From a virus: a stretch of DNA of 24,687 nucleotides. The notes beneath the pieces were generated by a model, which was given only the letters and a program-made list of their open reading frames with translations, did no database searches and had not been told where the DNA came from. The stretch covers positions 1-24,687 of the IMG/VR virus record IMGVR_UViG_3300000893_000007; one strand, given 5' to 3'. Both the position numbers and the translations under genes were made by a program. How positions within the stretch are numbered: position 1 is the first letter of the stretch; each line of letters begins with the position of its first letter. Below are positions 1 through 7,151 of this stretch, one piece after another.

Positions 1-146
1 CTTCTCCTCACTTTTGTTTGTGTAAAAGTCCCTCCGGGGGTATTTTTGGGAGCCGGGCGATGCATAGGGGGGGTGTTATTTTTGGTGGCCCCCCCTTATC
101 AAGTTCGACCTCTCTTGTTAAAATTTTTACGAGCTTGGAAAAATTT
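1..146 (-). other. Intergenic G/C-tract region at left edge
   Basis: No gene is visible here. A G7 tract (67-73) faces a C7 tract (89-95) and could form an 8-bp hairpin with a 15-base loop; neither strand has a long U-run after it. On the minus strand CCAAAAATA followed by a C-tract occurs twice, once after each arm of this region. Bases 3-10 read AGGAGAAG on the minus strand, a ribosome binding site for a gene that begins beyond the window. Runs of this kind are known near cohesive-end sites of some Gram-positive phages, so cos is possible but unproven. Confidence 0.45.
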
Positions 147-416
147 TCAAACATTTTCTAAATAATTTTTTGAAACTTTTCTGTGCATTCCTGACACGTT
201 CTCGGCTACGATCTGATCGATTGCATAGTCGATCGCGATGGCCTGGTCGGGCTCCGACAAATCAAAAGAATTATTCACAGTCCTAGCCAGGAGTCCTGGG
301 GTATCATAACCTAAACGTGTATCGTATGCTAACCATTCATTCCATTGTGTGAACGGATCGAATGGATTGTCAACAGTAGTTAGCATGTACCGTGTTGTAG
401 TGTTATCAGCACTCAT
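147..416 (-). CDS. Small conserved phage protein, function unknown
   Basis: This is an 89-residue soluble acidic protein starting ATG two bases after the stop of the RNA polymerase-like gene, so it is very probably co-translated with it. It contains TTVDNPFDPFTQWNEWLAYD near the N terminus, then a stretch DLSEPDQAIAIDYAIDQIV and a basic tail. I recognise this pattern (TTVDNPF-PF--W-EW followed by a helical DLSE-DQ segment) as recurring in phages of Gram-positive bacteria, but no function is established to my knowledge. No membrane segment, signal peptide or metal site is visible. The ribosome binding site is weak (GTGAG inside the upstream gene), consistent with translational coupling. Confidence 0.85.
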   Translation of the reverse strand: MSADNTTTRYMLTTVDNPFDPFTQWNEWLAYDTRLGYDTPGLLARTVNNSFDLSEPDQAIAIDYAIDQIVAENVSGMHRKVSKNYLENV

Positions 417-418
417 GT

Positions 419-3214
419 CTACATCTCACTGATAGCAGCACTGACAGTAGACTGTGATACACCCAACTGTTGTGCTATCTCTGCTTGCGTAAACCCACTA
501 TCAGCCATAACCTTAGCACGTGTACGTTCAGTAGCAGTAAGCTTAGGCTGTGACTTAGGTGTTGCTAGCTTCTTTACTGTCTCCATGTCGGCGTGTCTAA
601 GTACTTCTTCCAACATGTTGTGACTGACAGCGCCTGCTTGTATTGCATTCCACTCAGCCTGTGTTATGTCAATAGCGTGCTTCTTTGCGCCAGTTCTAAT
701 CCTTGCTTCAGTCAATGCTTGATTCTTGATCTTCTTGACGTCTGCTTCTTCCATGCCGGGATTAGCCTGGCGGCGTTGAGAAACCTGGGCGGCTGCCAAA
801 GCCTGGGCTTGTCTTTCAAGAGGCGCATTCTTTTTGGCGGCGTTTAATTTAGCACGGAGACTATCAACTTCATTGGCATGGGTCTTTGCTGCAGACGGGG
901 ATCTTTTAACATGTGGAGTTTCTAGAGCCGTCTTCCTTGCGGTATTGGCCAATGCCTTAAGTCTATTGGAATAGCCAGCATAGATCAGTTCCATAGGCGT
1001 GCCTGGCTCAGACACCAATGATCTAGCATCTTCAGCCAATGCAAGACGCTTGGTTATTGATTGAGCAGGCTTTGTTCTACCTGTGGAAACATAGGTCACT
1101 TTTCCAGTGGTGGGGTCTACTTTACGAACGCGTTCCTGAATCTGGCGCCCGGTTTCAACATAGACCTTCTTACCAGTAAGTGGATCTACTGGTCCGCCTT
1201 GAGATGCTTTCCTCAGCACACGTTCAGGAACACGGACTTCAGCATTGGCTCGAGATAGCAGAGTAGATGCGCCGCCAGGACGTTTGCCTGATGGCTTCGG
1301 CTGATACTTTGCTCTCAGTTGAGCAATACCATTGTCTCGTTCAGATGCTTTGAAATCAAGAGCATGTTTCTCTGAATCAATGACAACCATTGAATGACGA
1401 ACAGCACGAGCCAACTCTTCTGGCCCAGCACCATGAATCGTCATGTCAGTGATCAGATTAGAGATCTTGCCCATCTCCTGTTGTTTGCGTGCAGGAATTG
1501 GGCGATCGCCGTTCTTGAATTCAGTCTTGCGAGTCTTTGCGTTGTATACACCACCATCAATTGTACGCATTCCATCGTGTGGAGCATACGAATGATGTGG
1601 ATCGAATCCTTTCAAACCATCAAGAGCAGGAGTACTTTTGACAGTTCCCTTGTTGTTCGGGATCAGGATTACCGTATCACCATCAAAGTCTGCGCCAGAC
1701 AAACGTTCTGCCACTGAATGATGAATACCGATTGCATCCTTGGCGTGTGGGCCCAACAACTTACGAGCTTCCGGATTACGGTTGTTTACTGTAAGCTGGG
1801 GGATTTCAAACGTGCCACCATGCGGATACCTGATCAATGCAACACGATCGCCATTCTTCAGGTTAGGGGCATGAACTTCACCAGGTTTCATCGAACTGAT
1901 GGGAAGCAACACCTTTGTCGATTGGCCTGGCAAAGCGGCGGCTCGAAGATGAACAGCAGCTGAATCGGTTTCATCAGCAAACGTTTCAAGCAGCTTCTTA
2001 CGAACCGTTGGATTCGTAAGTTTCGTCAGCTTATCGTACTCTTGCAGTCGATGCTCAGCAGTAAGCGCCAATTGAGAACTGGCAAACTTAGGACTTTGCT
2101 TCGACAACATCTGCGAAGCAAGAGTCTTTGACCACGTATCCCAAGAACCTTCGACACCTGATCCTTCTTTGGTAGGGCTACCAACAATGTTGAGTGCTGA
2201 AATCACCTTACCATCAGGACCATGAACTTGTCGAACGATCGATCCAAATGGCAGAATCGGATCGCTGGACAGTTCTTTCATGGCATCCTTCTTGCGACCA
2301 GTATTCGACTTATTGGTGTTGAATACTATGTCGGTTCCCTTAGGCAGATCATCTTTGTAAAGAGCCATGCCTTTGAGATAGTGCGTGCCATCTACGGCAA
2401 TACGAACTTGTCCATAGTTCTTACCACCAAGCGAAAGATCTTTTACACCTGGACGAATGTAGATAACCCCATCTGCTTTGCCGCCACCATCTTCTGCATA
2501 GTTGATGGCAATTCGCCTAGAGCTTACTTGAATTGGATCTTGGACTTTGAGAAACGAGCGACCGTAATCCTCTGAGTAATCGTTGATCAACTGGATCTGC
2601 GAACGATTACGTTGAACTTCACTCAGAGTAGTGCCAGGAATAGCCAGCACTTTACGAGTAGTGTACTTACCCGTTCCAAGCTGTAGATTCTGAATATTGT
2701 GAACCGGATAGCCCTGCTCTTGCAGAACGGCAACAGCAGTCTTGAATCGAGATTCGGTAATGCCGAGCTGACTTGCGTTGCCTTCGCCGATGTCGACATA
2801 CTTCTTCTGATCGACCTGATCCTTGATCATCTTGGACGTCGTCATCAGAGCATCAGCATTGTCAGCAGCGCCAGGTGCAAGTAGAGCTCTTACAGATGAT
2901 TCGCCAGCCAAGCCCATGCGTTGAGCGATCTTACCGTTTGAAAGACCTTTCTCCTTCAAACGTTGAGCCATGAGAACTTGTTCTTGCTTTTGTGAGGCAA
3001 GAGCAATAGATTTAGCAGCACGAAGCTGAGTGGTAGTGATGCCACAACCTTCAGCAATCTGTGCTTCCGACATTCCTTCTTTTCTCAGATTCTCCACATA
3101 ATCAAGAAAGCTTCGATGACGAGTAGATTCTGATCTTCCGGAACCCCAAGGGTATCTTCCGCTACGCCGGAGAATGCCGTAATGCGCTAGATGATCTTCA
3201 TGCGTACGTATCAC
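419..3214 (-). CDS. Single-chain RNA polymerase-like protein with helix-turn-helix ends
   Basis: A 931-residue protein. Residues 506-515 read SGADFDGDTV, matching the catalytic NADFDGD loop of the double-psi barrel in the largest subunit of cellular RNA polymerases and the DFDGD loop of YonO-like and crAss-like phage enzymes. About 50 residues earlier GDRVALIRYPHGGTFEIPQL resembles the barrel strand that carries the NRxPTLH motif. Helix-turn-helix-like segments lie at about 36-66 and 79-112 and at the C terminus (about 895-929, TQAEIAQQLGVSQSTVSAAI). The N terminus carries HYGILRRSGRYPWGSG (11-26), a tag I associate with phage head-region proteins. The start is GTG, overlapping the upstream nuclease stop by four bases (GTGA) after GAGGAGG. 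Inferred role: phage-specific transcription of a gene subset, possibly by a virion-carried enzyme. Catalysis is not proven; the second barrel is not obvious by eye. Confidence 0.75.
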   Translation of the reverse strand: MIRTHEDHLAHYGILRRSGRYPWGSGRSESTRHRSFLDYVENLRKEGMSEAQIAEGCGITTTQLRAAKSIALASQKQEQVLMAQRLKEKGLSNGKIAQRMGLAGESSVRALLAPGAADNADALMTTSKMIKDQVDQKKYVDIGEGNASQLGITESRFKTAVAVLQEQGYPVHNIQNLQLGTGKYTTRKVLAIPGTTLSEVQRNRSQIQLINDYSEDYGRSFLKVQDPIQVSSRRIAINYAEDGGGKADGVIYIRPGVKDLSLGGKNYGQVRIAVDGTHYLKGMALYKDDLPKGTDIVFNTNKSNTGRKKDAMKELSSDPILPFGSIVRQVHGPDGKVISALNIVGSPTKEGSGVEGSWDTWSKTLASQMLSKQSPKFASSQLALTAEHRLQEYDKLTKLTNPTVRKKLLETFADETDSAAVHLRAAALPGQSTKVLLPISSMKPGEVHAPNLKNGDRVALIRYPHGGTFEIPQLTVNNRNPEARKLLGPHAKDAIGIHHSVAERLSGADFDGDTVILIPNNKGTVKSTPALDGLKGFDPHHSYAPHDGMRTIDGGVYNAKTRKTEFKNGDRPIPARKQQEMGKISNLITDMTIHGAGPEELARAVRHSMVVIDSEKHALDFKASERDNGIAQLRAKYQPKPSGKRPGGASTLLSRANAEVRVPERVLRKASQGGPVDPLTGKKVYVETGRQIQERVRKVDPTTGKVTYVSTGRTKPAQSITKRLALAEDARSLVSEPGTPMELIYAGYSNRLKALANTARKTALETPHVKRSPSAAKTHANEVDSLRAKLNAAKKNAPLERQAQALAAAQVSQRRQANPGMEEADVKKIKNQALTEARIRTGAKKHAIDITQAEWNAIQAGAVSHNMLEEVLRHADMETVKKLATPKSQPKLTATERTRAKVMADSGFTQAEIAQQLGVSQSTVSAAISEM

Positions 3215-3768
3215 GACTCCTCCTCTAGCCTTAGCAGTTGGATCTGTCGGTCAAATTCTTGAATCTTTTCCATAATGAACATAATGTCCTCTGGATCAGC
3301 ATCATAGACTAAGACTTCATCAGATTGGTAAATGCGAAGCTCAATGTTGATCTTGAATGGATCGACGTCATACTCAAGACAGAACAACGCAGCATAGATT
3401 TCAAGCTGATGAACCGAACCGGCAACGACTCCAGTTTTCAGATCAAAGATTCGTAGAGTTTTGTAGCGGAAGCTGATTGCATCACACGTGCCAAAGCAAT
3501 TCTCTGAGTAGAAGAGAACTTGCTCACAGGTCATCTTGAACCGAATACAGTCATTGATGTACATGCCCAATGTGCCTACATGACTTGAAAGACGGCCTGC
3601 TTGTATCTCGCCTTGCGCATAGGCGTGCATAGCAATTCCATAGTCTGCAGCCTTTGCTGCAGTCCAGCGTTCAGCCAGTCGATTAGGAGTGTAGTTGACC
3701 CAATGATACTGGCTTGGGCTTAGGAAGGCGTGCTCTCCTTGGAGGTTCAAATGCCTGTTGAAGCGCAA
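3211..3768 (-). CDS. PD-(D/E)XK nuclease, RecB/Cas4-like
   Basis: A 185-residue protein with the motif order of RecB-family nucleases: an early histidine in YGIAMHAYAQGEI, aspartate in FGTCDAISFRY, the DLKTG core (Asp-x-Lys), then QLEIYAALF, which supplies the Gln/Tyr of the QhxxY motif. No iron-sulfur cysteine cluster of the classical Cas4 type is evident. The probable role is an exonuclease in phage recombination or end processing. The start is TTG, chosen because AGGAGG lies six bases upstream and because the LSPSQYHWVNY segment conserved near the N terminus of such phage proteins is then included. This start makes it overlap the VRR-NUC gene by 86 bases, unusually long for this genome, and it overlaps the downstream gene by four bases. 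Confidence 0.82.
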   Translation of the reverse strand: MRFNRHLNLQGEHAFLSPSQYHWVNYTPNRLAERWTAAKAADYGIAMHAYAQGEIQAGRLSSHVGTLGMYINDCIRFKMTCEQVLFYSENCFGTCDAISFRYKTLRIFDLKTGVVAGSVHQLEIYAALFCLEYDVDPFKINIELRIYQSDEVLVYDADPEDIMFIMEKIQEFDRQIQLLRLEEES

Positions 3769-4030
3769 TCAATACCTCCTCTTCATTCTCGGGATAGATA
3801 TAAGCTGCGAATGACATCTCATCTAGACGCCTAACATAGTAATCTTGGTTAGGTTGAACTGGTGCAATCGCAGAACGCTTCACCTCGAGCGAAGCCCACT
3901 TGTCGTTATAGAGGATGGTGAGATCGAGAATACCTTGCCTAAGCCCAGAATCATTCTTCATGATCAAACAGCCGGGAAACATGGTTTCCAAACGCTTGAC
4001 GAGCTTGGCTTGATACTGGTTTTCGGTCAC
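3683..4030 (-). CDS. VRR-NUC domain nuclease
   Basis: About 115 residues covering the minimal VRR-NUC fold: N-terminal TENQYQAKLVKRLE (catalytic Glu), GLRQGILDLTILY (catalytic Asp), WASLEVKRS (Glu-x-Lys) and PVQPNQDYYVRRL (the Q-x-x-x-Y helix). Stand-alone VRR-NUC proteins cut branched DNA such as Holliday junctions in vitro, so a role in resolving replication or recombination intermediates is likely. I place the start at GTG 4030, eight bases after GAGG; a GTG at 4036 is in frame but too close to that site. The C terminus (PPRRARLPKPKP) is basic and overlaps the next nuclease gene. The pairing of two nuclease genes beside the replication block suggests a common pathway. Confidence 0.85.
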   Translation of the reverse strand: MTENQYQAKLVKRLETMFPGCLIMKNDSGLRQGILDLTILYNDKWASLEVKRSAIAPVQPNQDYYVRRLDEMSFAAYIYPENEEEVLIALQQAFEPPRRARLPKPKPVSLGQLHS

Positions 4031-4080
4031 ATACACTACCTCGCTACTAGAATTAGAAAAGACTTATTCTATGTCCTTCC

Positions 4081-4093
4081 GTTATAATCTGCG
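4081..4093 (-). promoter_or_regulatory. Shortened copy of the CGCA/TATAAC element
   Basis: Between the HNH-like and VRR-NUC genes the minus strand reads CGCAGATTATAACGG. Both conserved boxes of the dispersed element are present, but only 3 bases separate CGCA from TATAAC instead of 14, as if 11 bases had been removed. The -10-like box TATAACGG is intact about 50 bases upstream of the VRR-NUC start, so it may still drive the nuclease and RNA polymerase genes. It could also be a chance match. Confidence 0.35.
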
Positions 4094-4113
4094 ATTGAGT
4101 AGCTACATAATAT

Positions 4114-4617
4114 CTATTCTGTATAAACAGCAAATTGTTGATGAGTGGGCCAAACATAATACGCTTCGTCCATCACAGACTTAACCACATCCTCTTCTAG
4201 TAGACCATACTTTCTAGCACACTCGAACGAGTTATCAAAGATCTCCTCAGTTTCAATATCGATGATAGGGAAATCAAACGTTCTCTCAAATGGAAAAACG
4301 AATTGTCTATGGTACTTCTGCGCAAACCATCTGGGTCGCCACCTTAGATTCTCCAAATGATTGTTCCATCGATCGCCATCTAGATTGATCGGCGTATCGA
4401 AAGGTTTGGTATGCCGTGGCATAAAGGCCTTTGCAACCAACAATGGAACTGATCTATGACACTGAATTCCGTCTCGCACCATACCGACTTGAACGAGACC
4501 CGATTGATTCTGATTCAGAGCCAGAATCCTTTCAAATCTGTCCGATCTTATACGCCCGAATGTGCTTACGCTGTAGCCTGGGAAAGAATCTAACTCTTTC
4601 CAGATCTCTATGTTCAT
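4114..4617 (-). CDS. NUMOD4/HNH-like protein lacking catalytic histidines
   Basis: 167 residues. The N terminus (EIWKELDSFPGYSVSTFGRI) is a NUMOD4 motif, normally the DNA-binding front of phage HNH homing endonucleases. The region where the HNH core belongs reads INLDGDRWNNHLENLRW: the helix Asn residues and the closing NLRW are kept, but the two histidines usually just before the first DG (HHIDGN) are I and N. A C-terminal IIDIETEEIFDNSFECARKY resembles a NUMOD1 DNA-binding repeat. It therefore looks like a DNA-binding derivative that has lost nuclease chemistry; alternatively another residue supplies the function. ATG start, four-base ATGA overlap with the upstream gene, so it is co-translated and integrated into the operon rather than a free-standing insertion. 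Confidence 0.8.
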   Translation of the reverse strand: MNIEIWKELDSFPGYSVSTFGRIRSDRFERILALNQNQSGLVQVGMVRDGIQCHRSVPLLVAKAFMPRHTKPFDTPINLDGDRWNNHLENLRWRPRWFAQKYHRQFVFPFERTFDFPIIDIETEEIFDNSFECARKYGLLEEDVVKSVMDEAYYVWPTHQQFAVYTE

Positions 4618-4823
4618 CCTTGAGGTCTCCCGCGCTTATCTTCGTACATGCCTCTTAGAAGCGTTCTACGGGCCTCCTGAAGGCTTTTCTCCAATAATTT
4701 GATGATATCCCTAGGCTCGCCACGAAATACCATGTAGGCGCCCTCAAAATCCTTTGGTTCGCCCAAAGAAATGCGTGTTTTCGCAATCCCGTCATCCGGT
4801 TCACGAATTATTGACCATTCCAT
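4614..4823 (-). CDS. Small conserved phage protein
   Basis: A 69-residue soluble protein: beta-rich N terminus (MEWSIIREPDDGIAKTRISL), then DFEGAYMVFRG and a helix (RDIIKLLEKSLQEARRTLL). The MEW-I-REPDDG---T-I--G--DF-G-YMVFRG pattern is one I associate with small genes in Gram-positive phages, without known function. ATG start with GGGAGG nine bases upstream. It is the first gene after the 411-base non-coding region and is translationally coupled (ATGA) to the HNH-like gene, so its promoter is expected within 4824-5234. Confidence 0.82.
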   Translation of the reverse strand: MEWSIIREPDDGIAKTRISLGEPKDFEGAYMVFRGEPRDIIKLLEKSLQEARRTLLRGMYEDKRGRPQG

Positions 4824-4899
4824 ACGTAGAAACCTCCCAAATTTTTAACGGCGACTCGGGCAAGACACTGCCTTGTGGGCCTAAAATCTCCCTTTGAAC

Positions 4900-5033
4900 T
4901 TGCCAAGATTTTTGTCCCAAAAAGTTTTTATATACGTAGAACCTAATATCTATTTATTTCTCGCGCGTACAGTAGGATTTAGCTATTAGATTTGACCATA
5001 TATAAAAAACTTTTTGCCCTAAAATCTTGGCAA
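4900..5033. repeat. 35-base inverted repeat with 64-base spacer
   Basis: Left arm 4900-4934 begins TTGCCAAGATTTT and ends AAAAAGTTTTTATATA. The right arm 4999-5033 is its reverse complement apart from about five changes and one gap in the middle. The 64-base spacer is AT-rich except for a CGCGCG block. An extruded cruciform or long RNA hairpin is possible. It is placed in the only sizeable non-coding region of the left half. Confidence 0.8.
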
Positions 5034-5195
5034 CCTTTTTCTGGGATTTGCAGGGATTTTTACTGGCCATTTTTGCACAGGCAGACGCTAATATCTAAAA
5101 AGAGGGCTTTTTTGAGTCTCATTTTGACACTCATTTAGCCCCATAAAAGCGCAACCAAACAGTTGCATGTCGAACCCCCATTTCAGCCCAATTTT

Positions 5196-5228
5196 CAAAA
5201 ATGGCCAAAAATGGCCACAAAAATGGCC
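5196..5228. repeat. Three tandem CAAAAATGGCC repeats
   Basis: Copies at 5196-5206, 5206-5216 and 5218-5228 (plus-strand reading), directly after the helicase stop codon. The same 11-mer occurs once in the opposite orientation at 5065-5075 (GGCCATTTTTG). They could be protein-binding iterons; the T-runs on the minus strand lack a preceding strong stem, so this is not a typical terminator. Confidence 0.7.
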
Positions 5229-5234
5229 ACAGAT

Positions 5235-6425
5235 TCATACTCCAAACTCCGATATGTTGACGTCCGATACATTGAAGTTCTTCTTGGCTTTCAAGCTCCT
5301 GAAAATAGCCGTATCGATGAGTGTTTTCGACCTTAAAACGTAGTAATACAGATCGGTATACGACGTATTCATCCGATCTATCCTTCCGTGAGCCTGCTCC
5401 CAGTGCTTGTAGGAGTATGTCAACGAGTAAAACAGCATGGAATCGGTCTCTGTGCAGTTCCAGCTCTCGCTTCCAGCTGCATACTGAACCAGATAAACCC
5501 ACTTATCGCCGTCCGGCAAGGCCTCATGCTTGTGACCGTTGTACTCAGCCACCTCTACGAGCTCTCCTAAGCCCCGTAGAAGCTCCAATTCGTAATCGAA
5601 GTTGTAGAACACTATCAGTCTGTCGTGATGGCTTAGACGCTCTGTAACGGCCTCTAGACGCGATATGTGTGTATTGACGACCCTTCGCATCACCATGAAC
5701 AATTCCGTGATGTCCCGAATCGGTCTGTTGTGATACGGATGCCATCGAGTCTTTATCACCGCATCAAGCATCTCTTCATCATGTTCCACAATAATGTTCT
5801 TCGCGTGACGCACCGTGCCACTGCGATAGGGCATATGAACGAGGATTGATGCTCTATGTCTCTGTAGCTTGTTGACACCGAGATACCGCTGGACCTTTGG
5901 GAATTTGGTAAAAGGTGACCAGACGACGTGCTCTCGGATGAATTCAGTTCGATTCTTATAAAAGCCGTTCGCAACGAATACCGGAATGTAATCAAGCCAA
6001 TTATCTCCGGGCGTGGCACTAAGTAGTATCCAGTCATTGTTCTTGGCTATCTTCAAGAATGCTTTTACCCATGCTCCACTTCCCACGAGCCTCTGCTCAT
6101 CGAAGATGAAGAAGCACCCCTGCATACCTACATACTTCTCTAGATTGTTCCAGCTATCTACCGTCAGAACTCCCGCCAACGTCGCATCCTCATAGCCTAC
6201 AGCTACGTTCGAGAATTCATGAGTCCAGTCGAGACTATCCCGTTTCTTCGCTGTGGTGATGACGAAGATATTCTTTGGCTGCTCGTGTTCGAGGTAATAC
6301 GCTACCGCTACTCTCGTCTTCCCAGTACCCACTCCACCCCAGAGAATGGATCCGTTCTTTAGTTTCTTTAATGCCTCGAGTTGATGCGTTTCCAGCTTTA
6401 CTTTGTAGCCATTTTCTAGGACCAT
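5235..6425 (-). CDS. SNF2/DEAD-type superfamily 2 helicase
   Basis: 396 residues. Walker A GGVGTGKT at 30-37, motif [11 protein letters not shown] (DEQR in place of DEAH) at about 105-113, motif [11 protein letters not shown] at about 134-141, and C-terminal motif [10 protein letters not shown] at 344-351 preceded by [17 protein letters not shown], the typical SNF2-like motif V region. This is the compact architecture of phage SNF2-related ATPases, about 400 residues. It probably acts on phage DNA during replication or recombination, next to the SSB and polymerase genes. ATG start with GGAG five bases upstream. The first part overlaps, in another frame, a zinc-ribbon reading frame. It is the last gene before the non-coding region. 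Confidence 0.93.
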   Translation of the reverse strand: MVLENGYKVKLETHQLEALKKLKNGSILWGGVGTGKTRVAVAYYLEHEQPKNIFVITTAKKRDSLDWTHEFSNVAVGYEDATLAGVLTVDSWNNLEKYVGMQGCFFIFDEQRLVGSGAWVKAFLKIAKNNDWILLSATPGDNWLDYIPVFVANGFYKNRTEFIREHVVWSPFTKFPKVQRYLGVNKLQRHRASILVHMPYRSGTVRHAKNIIVEHDEEMLDAVIKTRWHPYHNRPIRDITELFMVMRRVVNTHISRLEAVTERLSHHDRLIVFYNFDYELELLRGLGELVEVAEYNGHKHEALPDGDKWVYLVQYAAGSESWNCTETDSMLFYSLTYSYKHWEQAHGRIDRMNTSYTDLYYYVLRSKTLIDTAIFRSLKAKKNFNVSDVNISEFGV

Positions 6426-6522
6426 GACATCTCCGACAATAGATCAATCCACCTTTTAATCCACACTTTGGGCATTTACCAATCCTGAATTCCTGGGGCT
6501 TTAGGTACTTTATGCGAGGCAC
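6235..6522 (-). CDS. Possible zinc-ribbon protein overlapping the helicase
   Basis: A GTG-initiated 95-codon frame. Its first third encodes a convincing zinc ribbon: CPKC, a GLKGGLIY linker, then CRRC (about residues 18-32). The GTG shares one base with the stop of the preceding small gene (TAGTG), the same coupling used elsewhere in this genome, supporting real translation. The remaining two thirds overlap the helicase gene by 191 bases in another frame and have no recognisable domain, so the natural stop may have been lost or the zinc ribbon alone is selected. The ribosome binding site is weak. It might instead be a remnant of an N-terminal helicase extension. Confidence 0.5.
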   Translation of the reverse strand: MPRIKYLKPQEFRIGKCPKCGLKGGLIYCRRCHGPRKWLQSKAGNASTRGIKETKERIHSLGWSGYWEDESSGSVLPRTRAAKEYLRHHHSEETG

Positions 6523-6692
6523 TAGTGCTCTACTTCTTCTGGGACTTCTTGTGCACCCATGAATCTCCCGAACATCGTGTCTGATGTGCCAATCCCAACG
6601 GTTGTTATCGGTTGTGTTCCTATTATCTTCTGAAGCTCGTTTACTTGCGCATCGGTCAGAATCACATCAATCAACAGCCGGATTCGTTTCAT
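6522..6692 (-). CDS. Small phage protein, 56 residues
   Basis: ATG start overlapping the upstream stop by ATGA; stop TAG shares its last base with the GTG of the next frame. The protein begins MKRIRLLIDVILTDAQVNEL and continues through KIIGTQPITTVGIGTSDTMF to an acidic tail EVPEEVEH. The N terminus has a beta-strand then helix pattern; no membrane span is certain. GGAGG sits one base from the ATG, so coupling rather than free initiation is likely. Function unknown. Confidence 0.72.
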   Translation of the reverse strand: MKRIRLLIDVILTDAQVNELQKIIGTQPITTVGIGTSDTMFGRFMGAQEVPEEVEH

Positions 6693-6937
6693 ACCTCCAC
6701 CGGTTCTTCTTCGACAGCACCTTGCTTGTCAAGCCTATAACATAGACCGGTAGATTTCCAGATGGCGAAGCGCTCACCATCTTCGAAGTCAACCTCTATC
6801 CATGGTCCTTCTTTTCGACCGAGCACCACGAAAAATCCATCATCTCTATCTGGGATCTCGTGCTGGCTATCAATCCGTTGAATCATCACTCCCGGTTTGA
6901 ATCTCAGCAGCTTGTCCAGAGCTTCTCGATTTGTCAT
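6689..6937 (-). CDS. Small conserved phage protein
   Basis: 82 residues from ATG 6937 (AGGAG eight bases upstream; a further-upstream ATG at 6997 would deepen the overlap and lacks a site). It begins MTNREALDKLLRFKPG, has DDGFFVVLGRKEGPWIEVDF in the middle and an acidic C terminus AVEEEPVEV. A small beta-rich fold is likely. It overlaps the preceding gene by 68 bases and the next by four. I do not recognise a named family. Confidence 0.78.
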   Translation of the reverse strand: MTNREALDKLLRFKPGVMIQRIDSQHEIPDRDDGFFVVLGRKEGPWIEVDFEDGERFAIWKSTGLCYRLDKQGAVEEEPVEV

Positions 6938-7151
6938 TTTTACCGCTCCTAGGCGAATCCGGATAACGTTCTTTGAGCTCTTTATCCACACGCTCAACTG
7001 AGTCGACCATGGCCATAAGATGGTTATCGGTCACGATCGCATCAGTCCAGATTGTTATCACCCATGAGTACACACCAGCTGCTGTGCGACGTAGTTCAAT
7101 CGATCCACGACCAGGAACCGGATCTCTATACGGCCTAACGGCATCACTCAT
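6870..7151 (-). CDS. Small conserved phage protein
   Basis: 93 residues. A beta-rich core (SIELRRTAAGVYSWVITIWT) followed by a helix (DSVERVDKELKERYP) and a low-complexity polar tail rich in Ser, Lys and Asp that overlaps the next gene. ATG start eight bases inside the end of the DUF5662 gene. The core resembles short proteins seen in other Gram-positive phages, function unknown. The tail may be unconstrained sequence tolerated because it overlaps. Confidence 0.78.
   Translation of the reverse strand: MSDAVRPYRDPVPGRGSIELRRTAAGVYSWVITIWTDAIVTDNHLMAMVDSVERVDKELKERYPDSPRSGKNDKSRSSGQAAEIQTGSDDSTD

Larger units (their letters stand above)
4824..5234. other. 411-base AT-rich non-coding region, candidate origin
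   Basis: No credible gene lies here: minus-strand frames are short and the longest is a shadow of the helicase end. It holds a 35-base imperfect inverted repeat, three tandem copies of CAAAAATGGCC with one inverted copy, two TAATATCTA octamer-type repeats (about 4942 and 5088; a third related one lies near 4108) and A/T runs. The stretch sits between a helicase gene and a promoter-less small gene, so it should contain the promoter for the left operon; replication-origin function is a reasonable alternative or addition. Confidence 0.55.

Noticed and set aside
5101-5132. Intrinsic terminator after the helicase
   Set aside because: The GAGTCTCA/TGACACTC stem is followed on the minus strand by A residues, not T, and has one mismatch.
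5131-5502. 123-codon frame across the end of the helicase gene
   Set aside because: It overlaps the helicase over two thirds of its length in another frame and its unique part is built from the CAAAAATGGCC repeats (WPFLWPFLAIF).
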